A program made the translations under genes and the position numbers. Shown here piece after piece: positions 52,076 to 64,000 of a stretch of DNA of 64,000 nt (position 1 is the first letter of the stretch; every line of letters starts with the position of its first letter). This DNA comes from Casuarius casuarius (Eukaryota; Chordata; Aves; Casuariiformes; Casuariidae): NCBI GenBank assembly GCA_003342895.1, contig PTFA01000280.1, positions 254,331 to 318,330 of the forward strand, given 5' to 3'. The notes under the pieces are model-generated. The model worked only from the letters and a program-made list of their open reading frames with translations. It searched no databases and was not told the DNA's origin.

Positions 52076-52335
52076 TGGCTACTCCTGCCTTTTGCCGCTT
52101 CCGCCACCGCTCCTTAGGGACAACCTGCCTGCCACGCAGAGCCAACGGGAAAGGAACGGCACGCAACGGCGCACCAGCGAGAGGGAGCTTCTGGCAGACA
52201 CCACCTCCGGACCTGCGCAGACTCNCGGTGAATTAGCAAGGAACACAACGTCGGGGGACGGAAAGGCTGGGGGCACGCGAGGGGCAGGCGGGCAGCACGG
52301 GGGGCAGCTCACTGAGAGGAGAACGAGTTCCAGGC
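52076..52335. promoter_or_regulatory. CpG-rich islet upstream of the SHANK2 short promoter
   Basis: About 260 bp with roughly 20 or more CpG by eye, including GCCGCTTCCGCCACCGC, ACGGCGCACC and ACGTCGGGGGACGG. It lies 7 kb upstream of the main CpG island. It is a candidate alternative first exon/promoter or intragenic enhancer. No conserved peptide was recognised in any frame. Confidence 0.4.
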
Positions 52336-53725
52336 AGCTGCGTCACCCAAATGTCTAACCACAGCACAACAAATCACCCCGTCTCCATACGCAGAAGTTT
52401 AACTGTGAAACAGCAGAGGGAACAATCTAGCAGTTAATACCATATTTTTATACATCATCTTAATACCATATTGCACAATTTTTGATGGTAGTATCTTAAC
52501 TGAAAAAAGAGCACCTTGTTTTACTGAGGAGACGCAGCCGGGCTCGAGCTGACAACACAGAGACTACAAACCTCGGAAAACTTCTCACCCCGTTGGTTGG
52601 CTTCCCACAGGTGCATGTTCCTTTCTAGTGAATTTAATGACAAAAACCTGCATTATTGCTTTCATTCTCATTTTGCAGTAGAGAGGCAAAAAGAGACCAC
52701 TTTTATTCTAGCACAGATGTTTTCAACACAACTGTAAACTAAACGCTAAGAGAAGAACTAGCGTTGACTCCGCAGCCTCCCAGAGCCAACAGGGCTGCAA
52801 GCAGTGAGCGCAGAAGGCGAGGAGAGGATACNATCCTGCTGGGGTCGCGAGGGCTGAAGAGGCCAGCAGGCCCTCCACATCCCACAGGCTGCCACTGACA
52901 AATCTAGAAACCCAAGGAAGCATTTACAGCATTGCCGATGCAGCTTCTCAAATGTGGAGTTAGTGAGAACCATCGTTACGGTGCCCTACTACATCCGCTG
53001 CACACCTTTTTTTTTTTTTCTTTTCAGTTTAAGAGATCTCTAAGAATTCCTCATTTACTCTTATTCTCATCATTTCAGTTCCGAACTGGACCTAGCACTA
53101 TGAACACCAAGTAAATTATATTTATTCTTTTGAAAGGATACACATTTGCAGTAGAGCGCCTCTCACTGCAAATTTCCTACAGTCTTTTAGCTGCAGTAGA
53201 CACGCTATGTAACCATTCGACCTAAAAAATATCTTCTCTTCTAAATAGAAGAAAGCATGCTAAAATCATTTTTATCAAGTGGGATCTTTAAAAAATAAAA
53301 ACCAATCATTTAAGATGATAATTGCCTCACTATCCTTTACTTTCATTTAGATGTACTGTGTTAGAAGGAAACTAAAACATTGATGACTTACTCATTTAAA
53401 TAACAGCATTTTAAATTATATTAGTAGCCTACATTTCTACATCTCAAAAATAACTGTTAATGAATCATGCTGGTAAAATAAGAAAGGATAAAAAAAGAAT
53501 ATATCCGCTGTAACAGGGGGTTATCTTTGTACAAATATGTAGGTGTTTGTAGCATTTGTAATGTTCTCAGCGGTTAGTTAATCCCATTGAGAAAGGAAGG
53601 CTTGCTCACTGCGGAGTTTTTGAGGTAGATTCATTATTAAAGTAATATTAGCAATACTATGCCTACTTCTAGTTCAGGACATTATCATTTGTATTCTACA
53701 GTGTTTGAAAATGTTGAGGGAAGAC

Positions 53726-53748
53726 TTTTTTTTTTTTTTTTTTTTTTT
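53726..53748. repeat. Poly-T tract
   Basis: Uninterrupted run of about 23 T, with no recognisable retroelement next to it on the minus strand. Confidence 0.9.
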
Positions 53749-54959
53749 AATGTAGCCTGTCTTTTGATTTGGCCTGCAGATGAAGGTTTGACATGGTGCA
53801 CTGATAGCCAAGTTAGGAGATTATTTCCTGTAAAAACAATATGAAAAAAAGACTCTCTCATTTATACAGGTGAGTAAGTCAGAGTAGGTAGGTATGATCG
53901 GTTAATAGAATAAAGAAGGTGTAAGTTTAAAACCCGTTATCAAAAACTGATCTTGTGTACATACTATTTCAGAAATATTACCATTTATTCTTACATGTTT
54001 CTGGCAGCAGTGGTAGATTTAGCCACATGACATTCATTAATTCAGCGGAAACTGCATGGCTGACATCCAAGACATTACTATGAAAATAGAAGTGTTCTGG
54101 ATATTATTTGGCAGTCACACCCCCGGACATCATGAATACTACAATAAAATTTGACTTCCGTGTTCAAGTTGCAAAATAACTCTGTTTTCTTCTGGACCAG
54201 AAATCTGATGCAAATAAAGCTATTAAGAAAAGGCAATGTATGTCCAGAAAAAGGAAGAGGAACAGAGAAAGGAGAGTAATTAAGCATTTTATATATATTG
54301 TTCTCTACTAAACCATGGCATCTCAGATGCATATTTTTGATGCTTTAGAATAATTTCAGAGTGTGTGTATAGGAGAGAAGTCATTTTTCATGCTGGTATT
54401 ATTTATTAACCTGTAGAACTATTGTATGTACCCACAAGGAGTTTCCTTAGAGGAAGGATCAGGCACTTAACATCTAGGATCCAGCCTGTCCTCATTCACA
54501 TAAATACATCCAAATTACGTTAATGAAGATTGTATTCATACATTTAAGGGCACAGTTTCAGGTATGAGAACCATGATTAATAAACAGTATGTCTTTATAA
54601 GCAATTACATAAGGAACGCCCTATGTTTTGAAAGAAAATAGACTAAGAACCGATAAAAGAGACAAGGAAATAAAATGTACTTCAGATATTACATTAGAAA
54701 GCTTCAGTTGAAAAGTGAATTCAAATTACTTGCAATAGTTATCTGCTTACTAACATTTGTAATAGGCAGCTAAAATGAGAACTCAGGAAAGGAATCACGT
54801 GGCCTAAGACCCCTCCCTCGGTTGGCCTATGACCGGTAGACGGGTAGTAGAATGGAACAAGAAAAACAGGAATGCATGAATTTGGGGGCAAATTTCACTG
54901 GAGCGCTGCAAGCGTAAATCTTCTCTTAACTCTTAATACCTTTCTTCTGGACTAGAATT

Positions 54960-56030
54960 TGACAAGAAATTTAGAAACAACTCACCCTAAGNCCCCATGA
55001 GTAAGACCATGCTTTCCTTCATGCTAGGAAGCTGCATGCAATACCAAAGGAATTATCAACAGCAAAGAAGATGGAAATAAATGGGGCTCACAGGACCCGT
55101 TTGAGGTCAAGAAATAAAGTATGAATGGAAATGGAAGGACTGGAAGATAGGAAGAAAATACAGTGAAATGAAAATCTGGGAGATACAATCTGAAACAGAT
55201 CTTCAGTGAAGAAACTGAAAATGGATTAATGCTTCAAGACACTTAGGAATGGTAGTAGTCAACAGCTCAGGAAAGGGCATGCAGTGCACTATATAACCAA
55301 GAAAGCAATGTCACTTTGGATGCTGAACATCACGTGGAGGAGTAAGGTGATAACATGCAATTCCTACCCACTCTTTTCAAACCTTATCTGGAATATCAGT
55401 TTATGAATACCAGACACCAGTTTAACACAAAAATTTATCACACCACACAGTAACCAAGAGCAATACAGTAAATAATTCAGATGCAGGAGTGACTAACTAG
55501 TGATTTGAATTTATGTAGGAAATTATAAAAAGCAAATGCTCTGAATGACATCCTAGACCATTCAAAGAATCACAGTTTTGACATTGACTTTTCTTGGAAA
55601 AAGTACAGGTCTCATTCTACTGTTTGTTAAGGAATGAATAAATGAGAAAGACACAGACTAAATTGTTACCCCAGTAACGGTGGTATAGCTTCTGCTATGG
55701 ATTTTAAGGGGACCGGAATTTCACTCAAGAAGTAAAGGAACATTTGAATGATGAAAGAGAGAGAACTATTACAGAGCAACAGGAAAGGACCTCTGTAGGA
55801 TAANTGGAAGAACAGAAGAGTATAAAATCATAAAAAGTACTCAAAGGTAAGAAAGAAGGTATAAATAACTTTCTCCTCTCCCCCTACCATCCCTTTGCAC
55901 AATCAGAGTTCATAGATTTTCCTAAGCACAGAACTGGAAGGAGCAAATAGGAGGCAGTCCTAATTCACAGCAGCCAGCTACACTGAGAAGGAGCTTTCCA
56001 TAGCTCATCATGTTCACAAGTCACATTTTA
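54960..56030 (+). mobile_element. Degenerate CR1/L3-type LINE fragment (3' part)
   Basis: On the plus strand, 55236-55290 reads HLGMVVVNSSGKGMQC, corresponding to the DLGVLVDNSLKMSAQC segment near the C-terminus of CR1/L3 ORF2. Further on, TATAAAATCATAAAAAGTAC (from about 55821) and the AATAGGAGGCAGT at about 55946 occur in the order expected for the 3' end of that ORF (YKIMSG, then the segment around INRRQ). Frames are broken by stops and indels, so it is inactive. It covers a later part of the element than the 19.2-kb fragment and lies in the same orientation. Boundaries are approximate. Confidence 0.6.
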
Positions 56031-56549
56031 ATAGGAAACGAGTATGGTGCAGTGCAGTTTATCCAAACCTCTAATGCTGCCTGGTATTCTTGTGCAACCT
56101 AGACTTAACAAAATTAATGGAGAAAACCAATTTGGTTTTTTTCATCTATCAAGGAAGCAGAATAACCTGTGGAGCAAAAGTGATGAGAGGTTTCACAACC
56201 GGTGCCAGAGAAATCTCTGCGAAGCACGCTCTCCAGGGTAACACTGCAGCAGCAGACCTACCCAGGAAGCCTTCCATTTCATTATTCAAGCATCATCGAT
56301 ACTTCAACAGGTGAGGTTAACTAGGAACTTATTTTTAGCTAATACTCCAGTGTCCCATTATCTAAAACGCTGAGCAGGATTTACATTTGCATAGTACTAT
56401 TTTCTACTTATGCAACCAAGATATTTAGCATTTAAGGGTTTGGGGTTTTTTTCAAAGCCACTATATTAAAATTTCTGGTCATTAACTGACAGGAATGGAT
56501 AGCCTTTTCTTGAAATATGTGTTCTTAGTGGTAAATAATATTATAAATG

Positions 56550-56606
56550 AAATACATGAATGAATGAATACATGAACGAATGAAATGAAATATATAAATG
56601 AAATGA
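56550..56606. repeat. GAAT-rich low-complexity sequence
   Basis: Imperfect GAAT, GAAC and GAAAT units repeat over about 55 bp. Confidence 0.75.
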
Positions 56607-58397
56607 TTATCTCGCCTTATCATCATCTTACTCTCAGTGCAGATTTTATTATAGGATTTTACTAGTTAAGCCTTACCATTTGATTTTAACCTTCATCTGT
56701 ATTACTTATAGGGCTAAGCTGTCAGGGCTATGGTTGCTGTACACCATTATGGCTGTGAAAAAGTTTGCGAATGCAAATGATCTTTCTCATCTATTCTGTC
56801 ACTCTCTTTCACAGAAAAAAAAGAATAAAAAAGAACAAACTATCACCTCACTAAAGTTATGTGGCTGATAGTTTTGGGTGCTTTTACAACCTTATTACTT
56901 CGCATCTATCAATATTCCACATTTTCAGTACCTACCTACTATGAGTAGCAACTAGAGTTGCTACTAGACAGAACAAACGGGAAAAAAAAATCCCTAGCAG
57001 ACCACTGTTAACCTCAGATATGAAACAAATCTTCACTAACAAGAAGTTCTGTAAAGAAGACATCCAAACACACAAAGAAAAAAAAAAAAGAGGAGAGAAA
57101 ATAATAAGGTCTAGAGATTGGATTTGCAGCAATAAACAGATTCAAGAGAACAAAAGGTAAGTAAGAGTGGGCAGTTGCAGACACCGGCTGGCACAGAGCA
57201 TCATCACAGCTTCTAGAGATGCCTGCTTATGAATGAACAGGGATATATAAGGATTAATAAGAGATAAAATTTAGGCAACAGAGTTCTAAACTGTATGAAA
57301 AATTACAAAAAAGGGACAGGAATAGTGAAACAAAGCAGAAATTTAGTATTTATAACAATAACCACAGACAGGTATTTCTGAGTAAGTTGAGGTACAAGCA
57401 GCCACTGAGGACAGAATACTTGAGCTCTCAGCATTCATAAAAGTTATCAAACAGCATAACTAAGACTTACCTACCTTGATACTACATGCTATCAATACTC
57501 AGAGAATTTAGGAGGATACAAGAACGCTAATCATATTGCAAGACCGTATTTCAGAGAGCTATTCATGCCAACAGCAGGGTCACCTAGAGCAGCAATTTTC
57601 ACATGCGTTCATGTGGGCCACACTCAACTATCATGAATTCCAAGCATGAGCACAGCAGAAATTTCTTTGGAGAACTAAGACCTCTGAAGCCCTCAGGCTT
57701 GTCAGGAGAATAAAGTTATGAAAGGAACAGAAAATAAATAGCATAAAACAATTTTATTTTTTGTTTCATTCAAGAAGAGGCCAATTTTTCTCAAGCATCA
57801 CTAGGAGCTTATTCATTCCTAATTTACCAGCATTAAAAATTAGTTTTCACAACAAGCTAAGAAGGATATTAAAATCATTTTTTAAAAGAGCACAGGTGCT
57901 ACAGGTAATAATTCACGTATTTGACATAACCAGTTGAGTGCAGTAAGTGCAGGGCAAAAGCCAGTAAGCACCGTCAGACTCGGGTACTTCTGCACCATAT
58001 TCCCTGACCAAAGAGCAAACGGGACCAAGGTTCACCCGTGTGTTTCACGGCTCCAAGAGCGTCGGGCAGGGCAGGCGTTGAGCCAGAGCTAGCAAGCCAC
58101 NCTTTACGCCAAATACGCCATGCACAACTACCTGAGAAGCCTCTACGCGGCTTCTGGGTACGTCCTGTTGTCATTACTCCAAACACTGCGAAGGGACAGG
58201 ACGCAGGTGGACTGCTGCTAAGTGATAGTGGATTTACCACCAAGCACATTTTCTAGGTTCATTTTGTTGAATTCTAAAATATATATTTCAATGGGATACA
58301 GGCCCACAACCAGTTCAAAAAATATCCTGTAAAGATCTAGTCTTTTTTATGACCTTAGTTACATGATATCTAATTTATCTAACATAAGTAGTTTTAC

Positions 58398-58490
58398 CAG
58401 TCTCCACGTGGATCCACTCGGGGTGGAACTGTGGCCCATCCATATGGGGGAGGCTCAGGGACTGTTACGAAGCTGCTGTTCACAGAAAGT
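58398..58490 (-). other. Exon-like patch (possible cryptic or alternative exon)
   Basis: On the minus strand a strong pyrimidine tract and TACGAG acceptor lead into 93 bp that end at a donor GTAAAA. One frame stays open throughout after the first base and reads FVTVPEPPPYGWATVPPR then VDPRGDW, with a stop just past the donor. A shorter frame from a nearer acceptor (TAACAG, exon 58398-58461) reads SLSLPHMDGPQFHPEWIHVE. Neither was recognised as a known protein. It is exon-like in structure only. Confidence 0.3.
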
Positions 58491-59030
58491 CTCGTAGGAA
58501 AGGAGCAAGAGAAAAGACAGAACCGTAGCTCTGACACATGCAATATCAGGTACGATCATTCATTAGAAGGTTTTTAATGGGTCACAGCGCATTTCACACT
58601 GCCAACCAGCTCCCAGACAGCACAATTGGATTTGAGTTAATAATTCTGTTTGGTTAGTAAAAAAAAAATGTTGCTGAAAGCATTTTTAGAACTGGACACA
58701 AAGTATCTCAGACGATATTTTTCCCTCATTTAAAAATACCATTTAAGAGGATTATTATTAAATTCTTTGAATAATTTTGACTTATGGATTAGATTTATAG
58801 TTATATTACTACCTAAAATATCATTGCATTGTACTGATACCTTAAAAATCATCATTCAATATTCACAAAACTTCACTTTTCTTCACTGGTACTTAAAAGC
58901 TTGCTTGGCTAAACAAACATGCTTCATTTGCACAGTGTTCTAGCACCAGACAGAAAAAACATAATTAAATTGTAACACACAGAAAAATGCCTGCTTCTTT
59001 ATTTTTCCTGAAAGTATCTTGATCTATGCT

Positions 59031-59048
59031 AAAAAAAAAAAAAAAAAA
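59031..59048. repeat. Poly-A tract
   Basis: Uninterrupted run of 18 A in unique AT-rich sequence. Confidence 0.9.
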
Positions 59049-62000
59049 TCAAGAATAAATCCTAGAAAATTAATATTTTTGCTGACTGTAGTATGAATAT
59101 TCTAATTCTGTCCAGTGATGTATCTTTGAAAAGGTAAGATCAGATAATTTTCTGTCCCATAGCAACCACTTTGTTTTTCTTAAGGAAATAAAATACTTTT
59201 ATATCCTTAAGCAATACCTTTCTCTGTGTGGTTTCCTAAATGAAGCCCTTTGTAATCTAAAGTTAATGACACAGTCTACACTGGACTTTGTAGAGATTTA
59301 ATATAGCTACATATATGGGAAACAAAATACTAACCATAGGCTTTTCTAACTGTATATATGTGCACATGTGTGTGTATGCGGAGAGAGCATTTCACATAAA
59401 AGCCTGAGAGAGGTAATGTTTTAACAATCTGAACTTGTAATGCTAACTTAGATCTGAACTTGCAAGGTGATAAGAAAGCAAATAAGGCCATTCNGTTTGC
59501 ATCTTCACATGCTTGGGGATCACGGTAAATAGTTGGCAAATACAGTCTCCTAGAAACATGAAAAGATCATATCTGCAATATTTTATTCATTTTGGGGCTT
59601 CTCACTCCCAGAAAATTGCCCCAAAATGACTATTTTATTTTTAAAATCACTGCTTAAAAAAAAAAAGAGAGACAGATTTCTGAAGTTTATCTAAACCAAG
59701 GGTTCCTGCACTCTGGTCCACAAGTCAGAATGCAGATTCATGTTAAACATTTAATGTAAACACCACCCTTCAAAAAGCCAACAATCAGCTCAAGACAATC
59801 TTCTGTCACAGTTGATAATTTTACAGTAATGCAGAAGCTTTAGGACTGCAGGTCAAAGCTGCTGATTCTCAAATGGCGGTTCTCAATACTTTACCAAAGG
59901 TCTCTGCGGAGCTGGCTTTTTCTTTAAAGGGTTTTTTAATTATTAAATCACACCAATGTGACTATAACCGTTCTCAATAATTTACTGAAGCTGTCTTACT
60001 GTGCAAGTCACTGCTGAAGTTCCCTCCGGACACTACACAATAGCAAATGCAAAGAGAGCAAAGTGTACTGTGTGGTAGGGTTGCCACCAAAATAATGGCA
60101 AAAAAGCCACAGAAGCAGATCTCGTGCTACAAAACTGACTTAACTGTAATCATGTGAGAGCTTTGGGGCTGACCTGAATGTTGTCGCCATTTAAGCCTAG
60201 AAGGACTATCAGGAAAGAAGAATTCTGAACTTTTTTTTTTAATTTAGCTATCTTAATGTGTCTTTTCATGACATCAAAATATTACTAATTTAAACTTTGA
60301 CAATGAGGGGCATTAAAATGTTAAAAAAAACCTCCTGGGGAAACAGTGGAAATGTCTGAGATATGGAAAGCTAAACAGGATGCAAACACACACAAAAAAT
60401 GCTGCAGGAAGACAGTAAAGTTGAAAAACAATATTCAACCAGCTGTTGTACTACACCGGATCTTTACCAAAACTCACTTCTGCAGTTAAATATTTTAAAA
60501 ATAAAATATCTAGGAAATCACAAAGGGCAAAGCTTTGAATCTTCACAAATGTTTACTAGAATTGCTGATTTCAGCAAAGACAAAATTTTTCCATCTCAGT
60601 TTAGCCCAGTTTTTGAAACTGAATCCAGAAAGACGACTGGTAGGAATGCATTTGTTCTCAAGTACAATTTAAATTCTTTGTTGTTAAGCTTTTATGGAAG
60701 GAAAAGAAATGATCGGAACAGTGTTTATTTCAATGATGATGCAATGTGATGGGTGCACTGTATAATGTCAGATGATATCAAAAGACGTGTCCTGGTGTAG
60801 CCTTCCTACTCATAATGAGAAGTCACCGAAAATACAGAAGGCAGCTAACAGCTTCGAAGCGGTTACTGGAAACTTGTCGCTTGCCCTTAATAATTCAGGA
60901 AGATTTGTGATTAGCTAGCTTTAGTGTGCCAAGTTGCTCAGATGATTAGTTATAAAGCTATGTCCTCCTCAGCTCCGGAGAGGCCCATCTTTCTTATTTA
61001 ATTTATTAAGATTTTTGTCCTATGAGCTACATTGAAAAGAACTGCGCAAAACCGACTGTAGGCAAGTTTTGTGCTCCTTCCTTTTAGCGCTACCTCAAAA
61101 CTGGTCTAATTTATCTAATTTTCATTCCATCAGTCAAGGGGGACTGGATTATGGGGCTAGGTTATGCACGCTTTTCCTCTAGCTGTGCCTCCTAAACCAG
61201 GAAGGACTGACACCAGAACTGCTATCCAGAGAGCTGACTGGGCTTAGCAACTGCTAAACAGTCAGTTAAGTTGAGTCTGGATCAGTTCAAAGCTGCTAAA
61301 GAGACAGAAATCAGAAGCAGCAGGACTAGTAGTTTTGCTGCGTATCTGGGCATTCTCTTTTTAAAAGTATACTCCCTCAAAATACACTGGATAAATTTCT
61401 GTTCTTAATGAAATCAGCCCCCAGTGTGTTTTTTAGAGAGGTAAGATGTATTGTGTGTTTATGAACATTTTATCAGATAAAGATGAAAGAGACTTAGGAA
61501 CTCANGAGGTTTTTAAATCCCTTGTTAAGCAATTGTCATGGCAGATTCTGACGAGAACAGAAAATGTCATAAAATTAAACAGTTCAAGACAATTTCCAGC
61601 TTCTAATAAAAACAGAACACGGTACATCTATACATTTCATTACAAAGGCTGTAACCATGGTAGAAAATGCAGCATGATTTAGATTCTGACAACCTGTAAT
61701 CCTAGTTATACACCAAAAACCCACAACTCTGAAGCCACTACAGTTTAACTTTACATGAAGAAAAACTAAACCTAATGAAACTGCATTGAAGAGTTCTTGT
61801 ATTTTAGCTAGGGCTAGATTGAAAAAAAGCTCAAAACATTCGTATTATGGCACAACACACCACCACTTCGGCTAAACTAACATAAAATGCATTTGAATAG
61901 GTATCTGACTGCAGGAAAAAGTGGAAATATGAGCAAAGGATGAAAGGAGATTAACTATCAATTTTCCAGCCATAGATAAGGACTTCCTACACTGGACACA

Positions 62001-64000
62001 GAGGAGAAGAGCCACTGCAGAATATTTTAGAAGTTCATCAATACTGAACTTTTTTCATAAAAACTTTGGTTTCATTGAAATGAAACTCTCCTCCAAAACC
62101 AAACAAATATTCATTAGAAATTTCTAACTAGCTGTAATTGGGGCACCACTATTCAGCCAGACTTAAAGACTGTCAACCCTACCACTATTGTAGTTACCAA
62201 GCACTGGTCTTTGTAAACGCCAATCTAACAGAAACCAAGTCACAACTTTTTCTTACAGCAATGAGCAACTACACGTTGAGTAAAAATACGTCTTTTTTCG
62301 TTGAGACATACTAATGATAACTGATTGTCATGAGATTTACACTAACTGAATGTCTCTCACCAGGAGTTTAACTGACCTTTCTTCAAACTTTCTCCATAAT
62401 GTAGAGGAAAATTTCTACCATAACACAAAGGCTACCCCAGTGCTTTACTCCTCCAAAATGTACTGTGAAATCGTTTAAGAAAACAACCTATCTGGAATTA
62501 TGCATTACTTTCATAATGCAAAAAGTACTGCTTACTTCATCCCTACCAACTTTAAAACAAGCTTATTCTGTTTTTAAAAAACTGCAACCACGGCTATTGT
62601 TGCTGCAAAGTATATTTAAATTCTGAAAATACTTCTTTTGATCCAGCATCAAACTATTAGTCACACTCATTCTGAAACTCAGATCCACAAAGTGATGAAG
62701 TAAAGAACAGAAAAGTACAGTCAAAATACAACTAAGGTAACAGTAGTGTAAAGTGCATGCTTAACTTTTCCTTTATACTGTACTTCTGATAATATGAAGG
62801 GCACAGCAAAATCTAATATTGCTTCATTTTATTTATTATCATCTATTTATTATTACATGAAGCATTTAATTTTAAAATTTTGAGAATTTAATTACACTGA
62901 TCTGGCTTCTTTCTCTCACCCACTGCATCATAAATAATGGATATGTATGTACCCATGCATGTACACATGTCCACAGACAAGTGGGCATGCTGTACGCATA
63001 CTGCAAGAGCTCTTTACGTAAGCCTTCCCTGACTAAACAGTTCTTTGATAAACATTTTACATTAATAAATATTGTAAGATTAAGTTCATATATTCTACAA
63101 GCATGGTCCTACTTTGCAGAGTCCCTGGAGTTCTGCATTGCTCTGTACAGACACCTCCCAGATCCCCAAGTAGCATCGCAGCCACTGTCCCAAATAAATT
63201 CCAGAGCTGGGATGCTCAAAAGAACCTTTAAGCCAAAATCCTGTTTGCTTTCAATAAAAGTTAAGCAGCTGTTCCTTTTCAACTTTGGAAAAAAAAAATC
63301 TACCTTAAATTGCTAGATGAAATTTGTAGTCTTCCCATTAATTGAATTCTAAGCCACATTAAAATATCAATGTACTAACACAAAGTAATATATCAATATA
63401 GATATATATATAAAGCATTTATCATCCTCTTAAAAGACCTCTGTAGAGAAATGATATATATTCATAGAAATATTTATAGATTATTAGTATTCTAATTACT
63501 ATACATCAAAAATACTAAAATAAATGTGTTTTAATGTCCTCATGAAAAACAAAGTGTATCAAAATTAAATGGATGACACTCAATAGCAGATGGAAGACAA
63601 ATACACTGAGTTCTCCAAGGGAGACTGCCTCATTTCTTGCAATGTACATCTTAATCTGCAGTTACAAGGTTTAAGAAATCTTAATGTACATTAGTCTTTC
63701 TTTTGATCTACTGTTCTGACATCTTACATTTATAATTTGCTAATTTGGTATACCTAACAACCACTTATTTTTTATGCAGTTTTCCTAATCAAAAGGTCTC
63801 TTTTTTCTGCTGCGCGCTTACTAGCTTTGCCAGGAAAAAGCTAGGTAGGACCACATAGAGTAAGCTACCTATATGCAGAATCCTTGCTGAAATGTCTTTT
63901 GCAAGACTGTGAGATCAGGTGCAGAATTGCATTATTTTTCCTTGACAATATAAATATCACAGTATTCCTTGCAGTAACATCATTCTTAAATTAAATTTGT

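Larger units (their letters stand above)
45336..64000 (-). other. Non-coding region upstream of the short SHANK2 promoter, probably intron of the long isoform
   Basis: No ankyrin-repeat exon was found here; the expected last ankyrin exon, ending near AEYIKNHKETDI in mammals, was searched for on the minus strand. If the long isoform exists in this species, the region is one of its introns. It contains a CpG-rich islet (52076-52335), an old LINE relic (54960-56030), a possible cryptic exon (58398-58490), and several A/T homopolymer tracts. The remainder is unique AT-rich sequence. Confidence 0.65.

Overview
The window is vertebrate nuclear DNA, most likely from a bird. It is AT-rich, has long introns, few young repeats, old CR1/L3-type LINE relics, and no prokaryote-like dense coding. 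The only gene I can support is a partial SHANK2 (ProSAP1), the postsynaptic scaffold gene, on the minus strand. Four coding pieces join in frame with correct splice-site dinucleotides and compatible intron phases. They are a short alternative first coding exon (MKSLLNAFTKKE, 44834-44870), a 310-bp linker exon (41028-41337), and two exons that together encode the SH3 domain (36259-36428 and 22589-22702). The species is inferred only from repeat style, intron size and protein divergence.

Layout, following transcription from high to low coordinates. 64000-45336 is non-coding and either lies upstream of the short isoform or is an intron of the long ankyrin-containing isoform. It holds a CpG-rich islet (52076-52335), an old LINE relic (about 54960-56030) and an exon-like patch (58398-58490). 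45335-44976 is a strong CpG island and the probable promoter of the short isoform. 44977-44871 is a polypyrimidine tract (minus strand), a consensus 3' splice site and a short 5' UTR with an upstream ORF, followed by the ATG exon. The introns are 3.5 kb, 4.6 kb and 13.6 kb. 22588-1 is the start of the next intron, with two mutually diverged repeat copies near 20 kb, LINE relics near 18.4 and 19.2-19.6 kb, and a small CpG-rich islet at 3131-3370.

The ankyrin exons (upstream) and the PDZ, proline-rich and SAM exons (downstream) of SHANK2 were looked for and not seen, so they should lie outside the window. Apart from the SHANK2 exons, nearly all ATG-started open frames here are chance frames in intron sequence. 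I found no convincing RNA gene, CRISPR array, young mobile element or second protein-coding gene. The most informative region is the alternative promoter and first exon at 44.8-45.3 kb.
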